A stretch of DNA of 64,000 nucleotides from Synechococcaceae cyanobacterium (GCA_947378425.1 CANCJV010000001.1:62001-126000); one strand, 5' to 3'; shown: positions 25,696 through 35,543, counted from the first letter of the stretch. The notes: generated by a model from the letters alone, not told the origin. Made by a program: numbers and translations.

Positions 25696-26628
25696 TCAGG
25701 CGCCGATGCGTCCCTGTCGGGGCGAACTGGCACTGGCGTCGGCCCGGATCGGCAGACGGCCGGCCCTGTAGGCGCTGCGGCCAGCCACGGTGGCCAGGGC
25801 CATGGCGGCGGCCATGGCGGCGGGATCGCCGGCCAGGGCGATGGCGCTGTTGATCAGCAGGGCATCGGCTCCCATTTCCATGGCCTGGGCCGCTTCGCTG
25901 GGGACGCCGATGCCCGCATCCACCACCACGGGCACGCGGGCCTCCTCGATGATCAGGGCGATGTTGGCGGCGTTGCGGATTCCCTGTCCTGAACCGATCG
26001 GTGAGCCCAGGGGCATCACCGTGGCACAACCAACCTCTTCCAGCCGTTTGGCCAGGAGGGGATCGGCATTGATGTAGGGCAGGACGGTGAAGCCTTCCCG
26101 GACCAGTTGTTCAGCCGCCTCCAGCGTGCCGAACGGATCGGGCAGCAGATGGCGGGTGTCGGGGATCACCTCGAGCTTGACGAAGTTGTTGTCTTCCTGG
26201 CCCGCCAGCCTGGCCAGTTCCCGGCCCAGGCGCGCCACCCGGATGGCCTCCTCCGCCGTGGCGCAGCCGGCCGTGTTGGGCAGCATCCAGATGCGCTGCC
26301 AGTCGATTGCTTCCATCAGGCCGCCATGGCCCGCCGCCTGGCTCTGTACCCGCCGCACGGCCACGGTGACGATCTCGCAGGCACTGGCGGCCAGGCTGGC
26401 CTGCATCACGGCCAGGGAGGGGTACTTGCCGGTGCCCGTCATCAGGCGGCTGTGGAAGCGGCGACCGCCGATCACCAGGCTGTCCTTGGCGTCGGGGGCG
26501 GATGGGGGCAAGCTTGCGGGCGGCAAGCTGTCGGATCGCTGGGGCACTGGGGCCGGGCCGCCCCCAGTCGGAGCCTGGGGGCCGCCACCGGCGCTCGACG
26601 GGACTGTGGCTGGGGCGGAATCGGCCAC
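25696..26628 (-). CDS. thiG: Thiazole synthase ThiG
   Basis: 310 residues. ThiG makes the thiazole phosphate moiety of thiamine from 1-deoxyxylulose 5-phosphate, dehydroglycine and ThiS-thiocarboxylate. The TIM-barrel body begins at about residue 50 ([20 protein letters not shown]) and continues with [22 protein letters not shown], the Schiff-base lysine in [24 protein letters not shown] and [16 protein letters not shown]. The first ~48 residues are a Pro/Ala/Gly-rich extension without obvious conservation; a later start is possible but no strong candidate stands out. Confidence 0.95.
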   Translation of the reverse strand: MADSAPATVPSSAGGGPQAPTGGGPAPVPQRSDSLPPASLPPSAPDAKDSLVIGGRRFHSRLMTGTGKYPSLAVMQASLAASACEIVTVAVRRVQSQAAGHGGLMEAIDWQRIWMLPNTAGCATAEEAIRVARLGRELARLAGQEDNNFVKLEVIPDTRHLLPDPFGTLEAAEQLVREGFTVLPYINADPLLAKRLEEVGCATVMPLGSPIGSGQGIRNAANIALIIEEARVPVVVDAGIGVPSEAAQAMEMGADALLINSAIALAGDPAAMAAAMALATVAGRSAYRAGRLPIRADASASSPRQGRIGA

Positions 26629-26690
26629 GGAGGGATGCGCTGATGGTCGTCTCGCCCCTAGTCTGCGCTGCGGACCTGCGATCGGACGTC

Positions 26691-27230
26691 ATGCCGCTGC
26701 CCCTGCTGCTTGCGGTCAGCCCGCTGCCCAGCGATGCCTTCGCGCCTTATGCGCCACCCGCAGCTTCCGACGGTGCAGATGTGCTGTTCGGCAGCGGTCC
26801 GGTCGAAACATTTGATCCCATCGGTCGGGCCGCGTTGATCGCCAGCGAGTTGCCACGCCTCTGGAGTGGGGTCTATCGCTCCTACGAAGGGGCCGCGACG
26901 GTGCCGGTCGAGTTGCGCATCGCTTCGGCCACGGCGATGGGACAGATGGTGGACATCCGCGGCAGCCTCTCCGTCGGCGGTGTCGAGTCTCCGGTGCAGG
27001 GGAATCTCAACGCCAAATCCGATCAACTGGATCTGCTGTTGCTGGGCGACACTCTCGGTGGTGATCTGGAGCCCGGTGGTCAGATGCTCGGCCTGCAGGG
27101 TTTCCCCCTGATCACCTGGCAGCCACCCAGGCTCACCAGCATCGGTGGCCGTCTGCTCCTGACTCCTCAGGCCGCCCCTGCCCCTGCCTCCCGGCCAGGG
27201 TCCGCACCCGCGATCCGCGGTCTCTGGTGA
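26691..27230 (+). CDS. Conserved cyanobacterial hypothetical protein
   Basis: About 179 residues from ATG 26691; ATG 26643 is an alternative closer to thiG. After an N-terminal hydrophobic stretch the body reads WSGVYRSYEGAATVPVELRI, ASATAMGQMVDIRGSLSVGG and VQGNLNAKSDQLDLLLLGD, then GLQGFPLITWQPPRLTSIGG. It looks beta-rich, like a carbohydrate- or lipid-binding domain. The text is one I associate with a conserved cyanobacterial family of unknown function. Divergent from thiG. The last 20 residues are low-complexity Pro/Ala. Confidence 0.65.
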   Translation: MPLPLLLAVSPLPSDAFAPYAPPAASDGADVLFGSGPVETFDPIGRAALIASELPRLWSGVYRSYEGAATVPVELRIASATAMGQMVDIRGSLSVGGVESPVQGNLNAKSDQLDLLLLGDTLGGDLEPGGQMLGLQGFPLITWQPPRLTSIGGRLLLTPQAAPAPASRPGSAPAIRGLW

Positions 27231-28332
27231 TCGGCCTGGACCGGCGCTTCGCGGCGTTCCGAAGGTTGGGGGCAGCGGGTTCCGGGCCATGGGGCCCCAT
27301 CCGGCAAGGCGAGCTGCGCTGATCCAGCCGCAGCAGAATCGGCAGGCCTCTGCGGGATGCAGCAGCAGGAGCTTGCCGAAACAATCTCGGCAGACCCGGG
27401 CGGCGGACGCTGCCGAGCCTGGCCAGCCCAGTTACAGCAAGCGTGCTCGGGACCTCCGGTCATCGAGATCCGCCTGGGAGCCTGCGGAAAACCTCTCAGT
27501 CATCCAAAATCGGTTCCTGTCGAATCTGGTTGATCCTGTGGCAGCGGGGCTGTTCAGAGGCTCCAGCCTTCTGCCACGGACCGCTGGGGCGTTTTTCAGC
27601 AGCCTCTCAGGCGTCGGTGGTCGCTCGACGCAGTCGCTGTCTCCGGTGGCTACGGGCTGCCGTTCCCTGGGAGTTGCCGTGTGCGAGAGGAGGCTCGATG
27701 CGCGTTCTTGATTGCCCCGATGACTCCGCAGGGCGGCAATCGCATGGAGCGCCCTGCCCTGATCAGGCTGCGCCGAACAAGCTCTGCAACGCTCCAGGTT
27801 CGTCGTGGAGCTTGATAGGCAATCAAGAGCGCGCCCGGGCGAGTGGCCTCCGTCAGGCAGCCGTGGTGCGTGTGTCACAGGCGATCCTCAGGCTTCCAGC
27901 CGGACTGCGGCCAGGCCCCCCGCCGAGAACATCTTCCGCCGATCGGGTCTTGCCATGGGCTCCGGTTTCCCCGGGCTGGCCAGCCCATGGGCCGCCTGCA
28001 CCAGTCAGCTAGTCGTCAGCGCTGGTGATCGCCGCTGGCTGGCAGTGCCCGGAATTCGGCCGCGAACTCGCCCGCCGCCCTGCCTCTCCAGTGTTGCTGT
28101 TGTCCTGCAGGGCGCAGCTGTGGCCGCGTTCGAGGTGGACTCGCTTTGAACCTTGAGTCCTCTGGATGAGCCAGAAAGCTCCGCCGATCCCGGATCATTC
28201 CCCGCCAGGGCTTCGATCACGTGGTGGTGGTACGGCAGAGCTATGGCAGCACTCCGCGCCAGCAAGCGAACGGGGCCATCAAGTGAGTCCTAGCCCTGCC
28301 TGAAGGCGGAAGGCGTTCAGATTCAGGAGAAT
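27231..28332. other. 1.1-kb stretch without a recognised gene
   Basis: The longest gap in the window. All frames up to ~190 codons were read and none resembles a known family or has convincing composition. It contains a foldable 133-nt element (27701-27833, separate entry) and one of two copies of a 23-nt sequence (28162-28184) also found at 32866-32888. It could be a decayed gene region or hold non-coding RNAs. Confidence 0.5.
27701..27833 (+). ncRNA. Candidate structured RNA or small palindromic element
   Basis: The ends 27701-27716 and 27818-27833 can pair along all 16 bp with a single G-U wobble (the same pair is a mismatch in DNA and would be A-C in the opposite-strand RNA, so the plus strand is favoured). 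Inside are an 8-bp hairpin (27728-27735 with 27750-27757, 14-nt loop), the palindrome CCTGATCAGG (27758-27767) and a 6-bp hairpin (27791-27796 with 27806-27811). Together these make a closed, branched fold. No promoter, T-tract or known RNA family was recognised. Confidence 0.35.
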
Positions 28333-28965
28333 TCAGGCCGCCTTGTCATCCCTGGATTTTTGGCTGCCGAGGCCATTGGGCCGACCATCGTTCGGGCCGT
28401 TGCCGCCGTTGCCAGGGACGTCGCCCTGAATCACGCCACTGCGTCGATCGAGGGTTCTGAGGCGCTTGCGGGCTGTTTTGTTCTCGGGTTCGAGCTGCAG
28501 CGCCTGTTCGTAGGTGGCCCTGGCCTCTTCGGGTTTGAGCTGCTTTTCGAGGGCGAAGGCGAGATTGTTGAGGGCGACGGGGTAGTCCGGTTTGGCCCGC
28601 AGGGCAGAGCGGTAATGGCGGATGGCCATCGGATATTTACTCTGGGCTGCCAGGGTGAAGCCCAGAGCGTTCTCCATCAAGGCCCTGGCTTCGTTGGGGA
28701 TGGGTTCCCGGTCGGCGGCCTTGAGGGCCTGCTTGAGGGTGTCGGCGGCTTCGGCATAGAGCCGTTTACGCAGCTGCACCGAAGCCAGTTCATAGAGCGT
28801 GCCCGGATCGCTGGGGCGCTCGGTGGCCATGCCACTGCCGCCCAGGCGCACCAGCGCCATTTCATCGCGGCGCACGCGCAGGATCTGGCGGGCCACCACG
28901 AACGCGGCGCCGCCCAGCAGGACGATCAGGCCGATCAGATAGGCCTGGGGCAGCAAGTCGTTCAT
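28333..28965 (-). CDS. ycf37: Ycf37-like TPR protein (photosystem I assembly)
   Basis: 210 residues. One N-terminal transmembrane helix (AYLIGLIVLLGGAAFVVARQ) is followed by three TPR units: LYELASVQLRKRLYAEAADT, ENALGFTLAAQSKYPMAIRH and VALNNLAFALEKQLKPEEAR. That is the architecture and spacing of Ycf37, a thylakoid protein that helps photosystem I trimer accumulation. The last ~35 residues are a charged Gly/Asn-rich tail, not typical and probably disordered. It lies 15 bp downstream of rplT on the same strand. Confidence 0.8.
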   Translation of the reverse strand: MNDLLPQAYLIGLIVLLGGAAFVVARQILRVRRDEMALVRLGGSGMATERPSDPGTLYELASVQLRKRLYAEAADTLKQALKAADREPIPNEARALMENALGFTLAAQSKYPMAIRHYRSALRAKPDYPVALNNLAFALEKQLKPEEARATYEQALQLEPENKTARKRLRTLDRRSGVIQGDVPGNGGNGPNDGRPNGLGSQKSRDDKAA

Positions 28966-28980
28966 GGGGCCAGGGACCGA

Positions 28981-29328
28981 TCAGTTGCCGGCGGCGTTGA
29001 CCACGGAGGTGAAGCTGACGGGGTCGGCCACGGCCAACTGAGCGAGCATCTTGCGGTTCAGACGCACGTCGGCCTTCTTGAGGCCACCGATCAGACGGCT
29101 GTAGCTGACGCCATTGATACGGGCCGCGGCGTTGATGCGGGCGATCCAGAGGCGGCGGAAGTCGCGCTTGCGCCGGCGACGGTCGCGATAGGAGTTGCAG
29201 AGGGCCTTCATCACCCGCTGGTTTGCGGTGCGGAAGAGGCTGCCGCTGCTGCCGCGGAAGCCCCGGGCCAGACGCAGAATTTTGTTACGGCGTTTGCGGG
29301 CGACGTTGCCCCTCTTGACGCGAGCCAT
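28981..29328 (-). CDS. rplT: 50S ribosomal protein L20
   Basis: 115 residues, standard length. Basic protein starting [20 protein letters not shown], then [20 protein letters not shown] and [21 protein letters not shown]20 binds 23S rRNA early in large-subunit assembly and in many bacteria also controls its own operon. It follows rpmI by about 70 bp. infC is not present here, as is usual in cyanobacteria. Confidence 0.98.
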   Translation of the reverse strand: MARVKRGNVARKRRNKILRLARGFRGSSGSLFRTANQRVMKALCNSYRDRRRRKRDFRRLWIARINAAARINGVSYSRLIGGLKKADVRLNRKMLAQLAVADPVSFTSVVNAAGN

Positions 29329-29399
29329 GGGTGGAACTCAGGAATTCAGGTTGGAAGTGGGGGTACGGAAGGCTCCGACCCGGCCTCGGGCCGGAAGGC

Positions 29400-29597
29400 T
29401 CAGGCGTAGGGAAGCATCAGCGAGACATTGTCGTGATCGCGATCGTCGACCACCGCCATCGTGCCCAGGTAGCGCTTGCGCTTGGGGCTCTTGTGGTCGA
29501 GCAGGTGGTTGTGGAAGGCGCGCCGGCGCATGAACTTGCCGCTGCCGGTGATCTTGAACCGCTTGGCGGCCGCTTTGCGGGTCTTGAGCTTCGGCAT
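29400..29597 (-). CDS. rpmI: 50S ribosomal protein L35
   Basis: 65 residues from ATG 29597, the standard length; an upstream start would add 8 unconserved residues. Text [20 protein letters not shown], then [14 protein letters not shown], is typical L35. First gene of the rpmI-rplT-ycf37 cluster, divergent from a SpoIID-domain gene. Confidence 0.97.
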   Translation of the reverse strand: MPKLKTRKAAAKRFKITGSGKFMRRRAFHNHLLDHKSPKRKRYLGTMAVVDDRDHDNVSLMLPYA

Positions 29598-29633
29598 TTC
29601 GGTAAGCGCACGCACAAACAAGCAGAGTACGAC

Positions 29634-31331
29634 GTGGAGGATCCTTCTTCCAACCCCTCCCCTTCACTGTTGCCTTCCGCCTTGCCTTCGGTACCCGCTT
29701 CTCTGTCCGTGATTCCCGGCCATCGGCTGGCCCAGGCCGCCTGCCACAGCCTCTTGGCAGGACTGATGCTGGCGGGGGGCTGCCGTGCCTCGTCCCTGCC
29801 GCCCGCTGGTCCGGGCCCTGCGACGGTTGTCGATCACTCCTCCATCCCCGCCCAGCCACCAGCCGCCAATCCGCCGGAGCCGAGCAGTCCGCTGCATTGG
29901 CCGGTCCCCCCTCCGGCCGAGATCCAGGCGGCCGATCCGGTGCTGTGGGTGGCCCTGGCGGCCCGGATCGGTCCTGGGGCCGACAGTGATGTCGCCATCG
30001 CCTCACCTCTGCGGCTGCAGGGGGCGGGCGGGATGCTGACCCTGATTGATGCCCGGGGCCAGCGCTTCATGGCCCCCCAGCTGCTGCTGCATTGGCGACT
30101 ACAGCCTTTGCCGACACCGCTGTCGATCCAGCGGCGCGTGGTGGGCCCCTTGCCCAGCTACGAAAGTGCCGAACGGGTGGCCCGTGGCTGGCGCAGCCAG
30201 GGGGCTCTCGTTGAGATCGCCAAACCCGGCGACTGGGAACTCTGGGCTCCCGCCACTGCCCCCGATCCGGCCGGTCAGTCGGTCCGGTCGGTGCGTCGCA
30301 TGGAGACCAGCCAGCTGGTGCTGGAGCTGCGCCGCCCCCAGGGCAACGTCGAGCTGAAGGGGCCGCTGCGACTGGAGGCCCCCCAGGGGCTGCAGTGGCA
30401 GGGGGGCACCTATGCCGGCCCGTTCCTGCTGCAGGCCGATGCCTATGGGACCTGGAGCCTGGTGGAGCAGGTGCCGCTGGAGCGCTATCTCGAAGGGGTC
30501 GTACCCCATGAGATCGGTGGCGGTTCGCCGGCGGCGGCTCTGGCGGCCCAGGCGGTGCTGGCCCGCACCTGGGCCGTGCGCAACCGTCACCGGTTCGCGG
30601 TCGACGGCTATCACCTCTGCGCCGACACGCAGTGCCAGGTCTACAGCGATCCTCGCCAGGCCGATGCCGAGGTGCGCCAGGCCATCGCCTCCAGCCGGGG
30701 CCAGGTGCTGGCCGTAGCTGGTCAACCGATCCATGCCGTTTACCACGCCAGCAATGGCGGGGTGGCGGCCGGTTACGAGGAGGTCTGGCAGGGCGATGGC
30801 TTGCCCTACCTCAAGGCCTTCGCCGATGGTCCTGCTGTCTTTTCGGCCCGCTATCCCACTCCTCTGGCTCCGGGGCGTCTGGCGGAATTGCTGGGCGATG
30901 GGGGCCAGGCCTGGGGGGCTGACCATCCTTCCTTCCGCTGGCACCGCCGCATCACGGCGGTCCAGTTGCAGGCGGCCCTGGGAGAGGGAGCGGCTGCGGT
31001 CGCTCCGCCCAGTCGCCTGAGCGTCCTGCAGCGGGGCGCCAGTGGCCGGGTGCTGGCCCTGGAGATTGCCGGCGCCAGCGGTCGCCGGGTACTGCGCCTG
31101 GATGCGATCCGCCGCACCTTGCGCCAGCTGCCGAGCACCCTGTTCACGGTCAGCCCAGCAGGGCCCGGAGTGTGGAGGGTGGATGGCGCTGGCTTCGGCC
31201 ACGGCGCCGGCCTGTCCCAGGCTGGGGCGATCGATCAGGCGCGGCGGGGCTGGAGCCGCGATCAGATCCTTCAGCACTACTACCCCGGCACCCAGCTTGT
31301 GCCGCTCGAGGCCCTCGGCCATGCCCTTTAG
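29634..31331 (+). CDS. SpoIID/LytB-domain protein (amidase-enhancer / lytic-type wall protein)
   Basis: About 565 residues from GTG 29634. The frame is open further upstream, but that part runs antisense to rpmI. The N-terminus has a hydrophobic stretch and LMLAGGC, a possible lipobox. The SpoIID domain spans roughly residues 220-560: [69 protein letters not shown] and, at the end, [20 protein letters not shown]. The domain cleaves glycan strands or enhances amidases at the cell wall. Cyanobacteria do not sporulate, so the role is in wall turnover or septation. Confidence 0.88.
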   Translation: MEDPSSNPSPSLLPSALPSVPASLSVIPGHRLAQAACHSLLAGLMLAGGCRASSLPPAGPGPATVVDHSSIPAQPPAANPPEPSSPLHWPVPPPAEIQAADPVLWVALAARIGPGADSDVAIASPLRLQGAGGMLTLIDARGQRFMAPQLLLHWRLQPLPTPLSIQRRVVGPLPSYESAERVARGWRSQGALVEIAKPGDWELWAPATAPDPAGQSVRSVRRMETSQLVLELRRPQGNVELKGPLRLEAPQGLQWQGGTYAGPFLLQADAYGTWSLVEQVPLERYLEGVVPHEIGGGSPAAALAAQAVLARTWAVRNRHRFAVDGYHLCADTQCQVYSDPRQADAEVRQAIASSRGQVLAVAGQPIHAVYHASNGGVAAGYEEVWQGDGLPYLKAFADGPAVFSARYPTPLAPGRLAELLGDGGQAWGADHPSFRWHRRITAVQLQAALGEGAAAVAPPSRLSVLQRGASGRVLALEIAGASGRRVLRLDAIRRTLRQLPSTLFTVSPAGPGVWRVDGAGFGHGAGLSQAGAIDQARRGWSRDQILQHYYPGTQLVPLEALGHAL

Positions 31332-31355
31332 AGTTCCCGAACTTCCGGGGATGCC

Positions 31356-32813
31356 ATGACCGGTGGCGGTAACAGCAGCAGGGATGGCTTCCCAGATGGC
31401 AGCTCCGATGGCCGCCGCGGTAAAGCCGCCCTGTTCCTGCTGTGCTGCACGGCTGCCGGGATCGCTCCCCATGGGCTGCCACCCCTGTGGCGCCTGGCGC
31501 CGGCGCTGATCCTGGCGCTGCTGCTGGGCGGTTACACCTTTCGCACCGTTCTGCGCCCGGCCGCCCGCAGGGCTGTGGCCCAACCCAGCGGCCTGGCTGC
31601 CGGCGCAGGGGACGAAGCCATGCTCGAGGATCTGCCCCTGCTCGATGTGGTGGTCGCCGCGCGTGATGAGCAGGCGGTGATCAGCCGGCTGGTGCAGCGG
31701 ATCATGGCGCTCCGCTATCCCCCCGAACGCCTGCTGCTCTGGGTCATCGATGACGGCAGCGAAGATCGAACCCCCGCCTTGCTGCGTGAGCTCCAGGGCC
31801 AGTACCCCCAGCTGCGGGTTCTGTGCCGTCCGCGTGACGCCGGTGGTGGTAAGTCGGGGGCCCTCAACCTGGTGCTTCCCCAACTGCAGGGTCGCTGGCT
31901 GCTGGTCCTCGACGCCGACGCCGATCTGCAGATCGACCTGCTCCAGCGCCTGCTGCCCTGGGCGGAGCGGGGCGGCTGGGCGGCAGTGCAGCTGCGCAAG
32001 GCCGTGGCCAATGCCCAGGAGAATCTGCTGACCCGCGCCCAGGCCATGGAGATGGCCTTCGACGCCATCATTCAGCTCGGTCGCCTGGCTGGCGGCGGCG
32101 TGGTCGAACTGCGCGGTAATGGTCAGCTGCTGCGCCGTGAATCGGTGATCGCCTGCGGTGGCTTCAATGAGGCCACGGTCACCGATGACCTTGACCTCAG
32201 TTTCCGCCTGCTCCTGGAGCGCCAGCCGATTGCCGTGCTCTGGGATCCACCGGTTCAGGAGGAAGCGGTGCTCACCCTGGCGGCCCTGTGGCGGCAGCGG
32301 CAGCGTTGGGCCGAAGGGGGCCTGCAGCGCTTCTTCGATTACGCCCCAGGCCTGCTTTCCGATCGGCTTGGATCCAGCCAGAAGCTCGATGTGCTCTGCT
32401 TCTTCCTGCTCCAGTACGTGATGCCGGTGATGGCTGCCGCTGACCTGATCGCGGTGCTGCTCACCGGCAGCTCGCCGACGATGTGGCCCTTTTCGATCGT
32501 GGCCCTGGGCCTGTCAGCTCTGACGATCGTCATCGGCTGCCGGCGCCCGGCGGAAGGTCCGCCCCTGCCGCTGATGACCCCCCAGAGCGTGATCCTGGGC
32601 ATGGTCTACCTGGTGCACTGGTTCGTGGTGATCCCCTGGGTCACTCTGCGGATGGCCCTGCTGCCCAAGCGGCTGGTCTGGGCCAAGACGCTTCACCTCG
32701 GCGGTGGCTCCCACGGCGATGGCGACGGCGAGCCGGCAGATCTGGAATCCCTGGCTGAGTGTCTGGTCGTGGAGGGTGAGCCCGACCTGACCGCTGAGCC
32801 CGGTCAAGCCTGA
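31356..32813 (+). CDS. mgdA: Membrane GT2 glycosyltransferase, probable monoglucosyldiacylglycerol synthase
   Basis: 485 residues. Two N-terminal membrane segments, then a GT-A catalytic domain: LDVVVAARDEQAVISRLVQR, VIDDGSEDRTPALLREL, DAGGGKSGALNLVLP, VLDADADL, GNGQLLRRESVIACGGF, TDDLDLSFRL and QRQRWAEGGLQR, followed by three or four membrane helices. The D, DxD, TDD and QxxRW positions are those of processive-type GT2 enzymes. The order and the WAEGGxQR block match cyanobacterial MgdA, which makes glucosyldiacylglycerol, the first step to thylakoid galactolipids. A different polysaccharide synthase cannot be excluded. A hairpin overlaps its stop codon. Confidence 0.75.
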   Translation: MTGGGNSSRDGFPDGSSDGRRGKAALFLLCCTAAGIAPHGLPPLWRLAPALILALLLGGYTFRTVLRPAARRAVAQPSGLAAGAGDEAMLEDLPLLDVVVAARDEQAVISRLVQRIMALRYPPERLLLWVIDDGSEDRTPALLRELQGQYPQLRVLCRPRDAGGGKSGALNLVLPQLQGRWLLVLDADADLQIDLLQRLLPWAERGGWAAVQLRKAVANAQENLLTRAQAMEMAFDAIIQLGRLAGGGVVELRGNGQLLRRESVIACGGFNEATVTDDLDLSFRLLLERQPIAVLWDPPVQEEAVLTLAALWRQRQRWAEGGLQRFFDYAPGLLSDRLGSSQKLDVLCFFLLQYVMPVMAAADLIAVLLTGSSPTMWPFSIVALGLSALTIVIGCRRPAEGPPLPLMTPQSVILGMVYLVHWFVVIPWVTLRMALLPKRLVWAKTLHLGGGSHGDGDGEPADLESLAECLVVEGEPDLTAEPGQA

Positions 32814-32831
32814 GCCCAGGGCTCAGGCTTG
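32805..32831 (+). terminator. Hairpin overlapping the stop codon of the GT2 gene
   Basis: CAAGCCTGAGCCC (32805-32817) and its exact reverse complement (32819-32831) are separated by one base, and the TGA stop (32811-32813) is inside the left arm. A strong stem of this kind at a gene end is a plausible transcription terminator, but no T-tract follows on the plus strand. Confidence 0.5.
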
Positions 32832-33131
32832 CCTGCGGCTCCCTCGCGCCCAGGGCCTTCGCTCACTGGATGACCCGGAAAGCTCCGCATCCCAGGCCGC
32901 CAACTCCCTGCGCCCTGCCCCGTCAGCAGGCACCGTCATGGTGGACGACGGATTGAGGAGCCTGTACGGAGCTTGCTGGCTCATCGGGTCCGGGCGCGAT
33001 CCCTGGGCTGAATCCACTCCTCCGAACCCTCAGCCTGTGCTGGGGGCGAACGGCTGGAGGCCCCACCTTGGCGCTCTGATGGATCGGCGGCAGCTGGCCG
33101 CCCCGCCCAGCGCCTTGGCGGCGGCAGTCGT
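32832..33131. other. Convergent intergenic stretch, nothing recognised
   Basis: 300 bp between the convergent GT2 and dnaX genes. It holds the second copy (32866-32888) of the 23-nt sequence at 28162-28184, differing at two positions. No gene. Confidence 0.4.
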
Positions 33132-35480
33132 TCAGGCCGCCTCGTCCCGGTCGGCGCCGTCGCTTTCATTGAGCTCGACCACTTCGCCATTGAAGAAATC
33201 GGCGAGGCGCCGGGCCTTCTCATCGATCGGCGAGGGAAACCCAGGCGCCGGGCTGAGGCTGCCGGCGGGGGATCCGGCGACGGCTGCGGCCGGGGCCGGG
33301 CCGGGGGGCTGGGTCATCGCCGTGGGGCTCAAGGCCGCCGACTGTGGTGCCTGCGGCGCTGCCACCGGCGCGCTGGACGCTGGATCCGGGACCGATGGAG
33401 CCGAGGTCGCCGCATCCATGGCCAGGGTTTGGCTGGCTGCCCGATCCGTCGGCGCTGAAGCTGGGAAGCCAGCAGCGTTGCTGGCCAGATGGGCGGGGGC
33501 TGACTCCGGCCTGCCGGGATGGCTGCTTGCTCCCTCGATGACCGCTCCAGCCGTCACGCTCGGATCGGCACCGACGGGGGCTGTCGCCAGCGAGGGCATG
33601 GCCGCCATGGGCACTGGTCCCGTGGGCACGGCAGGACCAGCTGCCGCAGAAGGGGCTGCGGCAGCTGGGGGCGCTGGGAACGGTTGCGCCGGGAAGGGGT
33701 GCGTGCCGGCGCCGGGCTTGTCGGCCAGGGGTTGGGGGTTGACTGCCACCGGGGCTGGCCTGGTGGGCATGGGTGCGGACGACGCAGAGGCGGCGGCGCG
33801 GGCTTCGCTGGCCCCCTCCAGCAGCAGCTGGCGTGGACTCCCCAGGGCCCGCGCCACGGCGGCCTCGAGCAGGCTGGCCCGGCTCTGCACCATGGCCATC
33901 CAGGTGCCGGCGACCCGCACCACGGCGCGATGGTCGTCCAGGCGTACCAGCTGGGCCTGCTGGGAGAGCAGCATGCGGGTGGAGGGCAGTTCCAGTCCAG
34001 CCAGGATCTGCTGCCAGAGTTCCGGCAGATTGGGGCTGGTTGCCGATCCAGGGGTTTGAACGGCCGCGCCAGCTGGGGGCGCTGCGGCGGCCGTGCCGGC
34101 GGCGGCGTCTGCGCTGAACGGTGAAGGGAAGGCCGCCGGGCCGGAGCCAACCGCTGTTTCAGAACCGACCGTGCTGCCGTCGGCTGCGGCGGCTCCAGAG
34201 CCTTCGGCGGTCAGGATGCCAGAAGCTGCTCCAGAGCGAACAGCCGCTTCCGGGCCAACAGCCGTTGCCGGCCCGACGGCCGTTGGCAGCCCAACAGCGC
34301 TTGTCAGCCCGACGGCCTTGCCGGACTCCACCGCCGCGGCACTGGCCTGAGGGGCCGGCCGGGCCGGGGCGAGGCCGACGGCCGGGTAGTCCGCCAACAG
34401 GCCCAGCACCAGGACCTCCAGCCACAGTCTCGGCTGCACGCTCAGCCGCAGTTGCTGTTCGCTGCCCCGCAGCTGGGCCTGCCAGTGCAGCAGCTTCGCC
34501 TTGCCGATCCGGCGTGCCACTTCCGGCAGTCGGGGCCGCAGCTGGGGCGAGACGCTCGTCAGCTCCAGTCGGTCCGGGGCCACGCCGGCCAGCAGCAGAT
34601 CTCGCAACAGGCTGGCCAGACCCTGAAGCACCGCGCTCGGTTCCCGCCCGCGCTCGAGCAGGGCCCGGCAGGTTTCGATCACCGCCAGCGGTTCGGCTGC
34701 GGCCATCGCTTCGGCCAGCTCCAGCAGCTCCTGTTCGGGCACCGCCCCCAGCAGCTCCCAGACGGCGATGGCCTCGATCGGCGCGGGCAACAGGCTCAGC
34801 TGGTCCAGCAGGCTCTCGGCATCGCGCAGCCCCCCCTGGGCTCGCTGGGCGACCACGTTGAGGGCCTCGTCGCTGATGCCGATCCCCTCCTGCTCGGCGA
34901 TCCAGCGCAGATGTCCCTCCAGGGCCTGCATCGGGATGCGCCGGAAATCAAAGCGCTGGCAGCGGGAGAGGATGGTGGGCAGCACCCTCTGGGGATCGGT
35001 GGTGGCGAGCACGAATACCACCCGGGGCGGCGGCTCCTCCAGGGTCTTGAGCAGGGCGTTGAAGGCTGCCGTCGAGAGCATGTGGCACTCGTCGACCACA
35101 TACACCTTCCAGCGGGCCTGCACCGGTGCGAAGCGGGAGCGCTCGATCAGTTCGCGGATGTTGTCGACGCCGGTGTTGGAGGCGGCATCGATTTCGATCA
35201 CATCGAGGGCGTTGCCGGCAGCGATCGCCGTGCACAGCTCGCAGACGCCGCAGGGTTCGGGCGTGGGGCCTTCGGCGCCGATGCAGTTGAGCGAGCGCGC
35301 CAGGATGCGGGCGCTGGAGGTCTTGCCGGTGCCGCGAGGGCCGCTGAACAGGTAGGCCGGCGCGATCCGGCCGGTGCGCAGGGCGTTGCAGAGGGTGGCG
35401 GCGATCGCCTCCTGCCCCACCAGCTGATCGAAGCGCTGCGGCCGGTACTTGTGATGCAGGGGCTGGTAGGCCTGGGCCAT
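33132..35480 (-). CDS. dnaX: DNA polymerase III subunits tau/gamma
   Basis: 782 residues from ATG 35480. Residues 1-370 are the clamp-loader AAA+ module: HHKYRPQRFDQLVGQEAI, Walker A GPRGTGKTSSARIL, the zinc cysteines in CGVCELC, the Walker B variant VVDECHMLS and sensor TTDPQRVLPTILSRCQRF. It loads the sliding clamp at the replication fork. The region after ~residue 385 is a long Ala/Gly/Pro-rich linker containing degenerate AVG repeats, then a short conserved C-terminal block (LPELWQQILAGLELPSTRML). No intein, unlike some cyanobacterial dnaX genes, and no A-run frameshift site for a separate gamma form. Confidence 0.96.
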   Translation of the reverse strand: MAQAYQPLHHKYRPQRFDQLVGQEAIAATLCNALRTGRIAPAYLFSGPRGTGKTSSARILARSLNCIGAEGPTPEPCGVCELCTAIAAGNALDVIEIDAASNTGVDNIRELIERSRFAPVQARWKVYVVDECHMLSTAAFNALLKTLEEPPPRVVFVLATTDPQRVLPTILSRCQRFDFRRIPMQALEGHLRWIAEQEGIGISDEALNVVAQRAQGGLRDAESLLDQLSLLPAPIEAIAVWELLGAVPEQELLELAEAMAAAEPLAVIETCRALLERGREPSAVLQGLASLLRDLLLAGVAPDRLELTSVSPQLRPRLPEVARRIGKAKLLHWQAQLRGSEQQLRLSVQPRLWLEVLVLGLLADYPAVGLAPARPAPQASAAAVESGKAVGLTSAVGLPTAVGPATAVGPEAAVRSGAASGILTAEGSGAAAADGSTVGSETAVGSGPAAFPSPFSADAAAGTAAAAPPAGAAVQTPGSATSPNLPELWQQILAGLELPSTRMLLSQQAQLVRLDDHRAVVRVAGTWMAMVQSRASLLEAAVARALGSPRQLLLEGASEARAAASASSAPMPTRPAPVAVNPQPLADKPGAGTHPFPAQPFPAPPAAAAPSAAAGPAVPTGPVPMAAMPSLATAPVGADPSVTAGAVIEGASSHPGRPESAPAHLASNAAGFPASAPTDRAASQTLAMDAATSAPSVPDPASSAPVAAPQAPQSAALSPTAMTQPPGPAPAAAVAGSPAGSLSPAPGFPSPIDEKARRLADFFNGEVVELNESDGADRDEAA

Positions 35481-35543
35481 CGCGGTCGCCCGTGGGGACG
35501 GGGTGGTGCAGAGCGCCCCGCGCGACACCGCGGGCCAATCAGG

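Noticed and set aside
26691-27230. Riboswitch (TPP) upstream of thiG
   Set aside because: No THI-box-like conserved core was recognised upstream of the thiG start at 26628; the region is coding on the opposite strand.
33132-35480. Intein or programmed frameshift in dnaX
   Set aside because: The clamp-loader domain is uninterrupted, and no slippery A-run followed by a stem was found.
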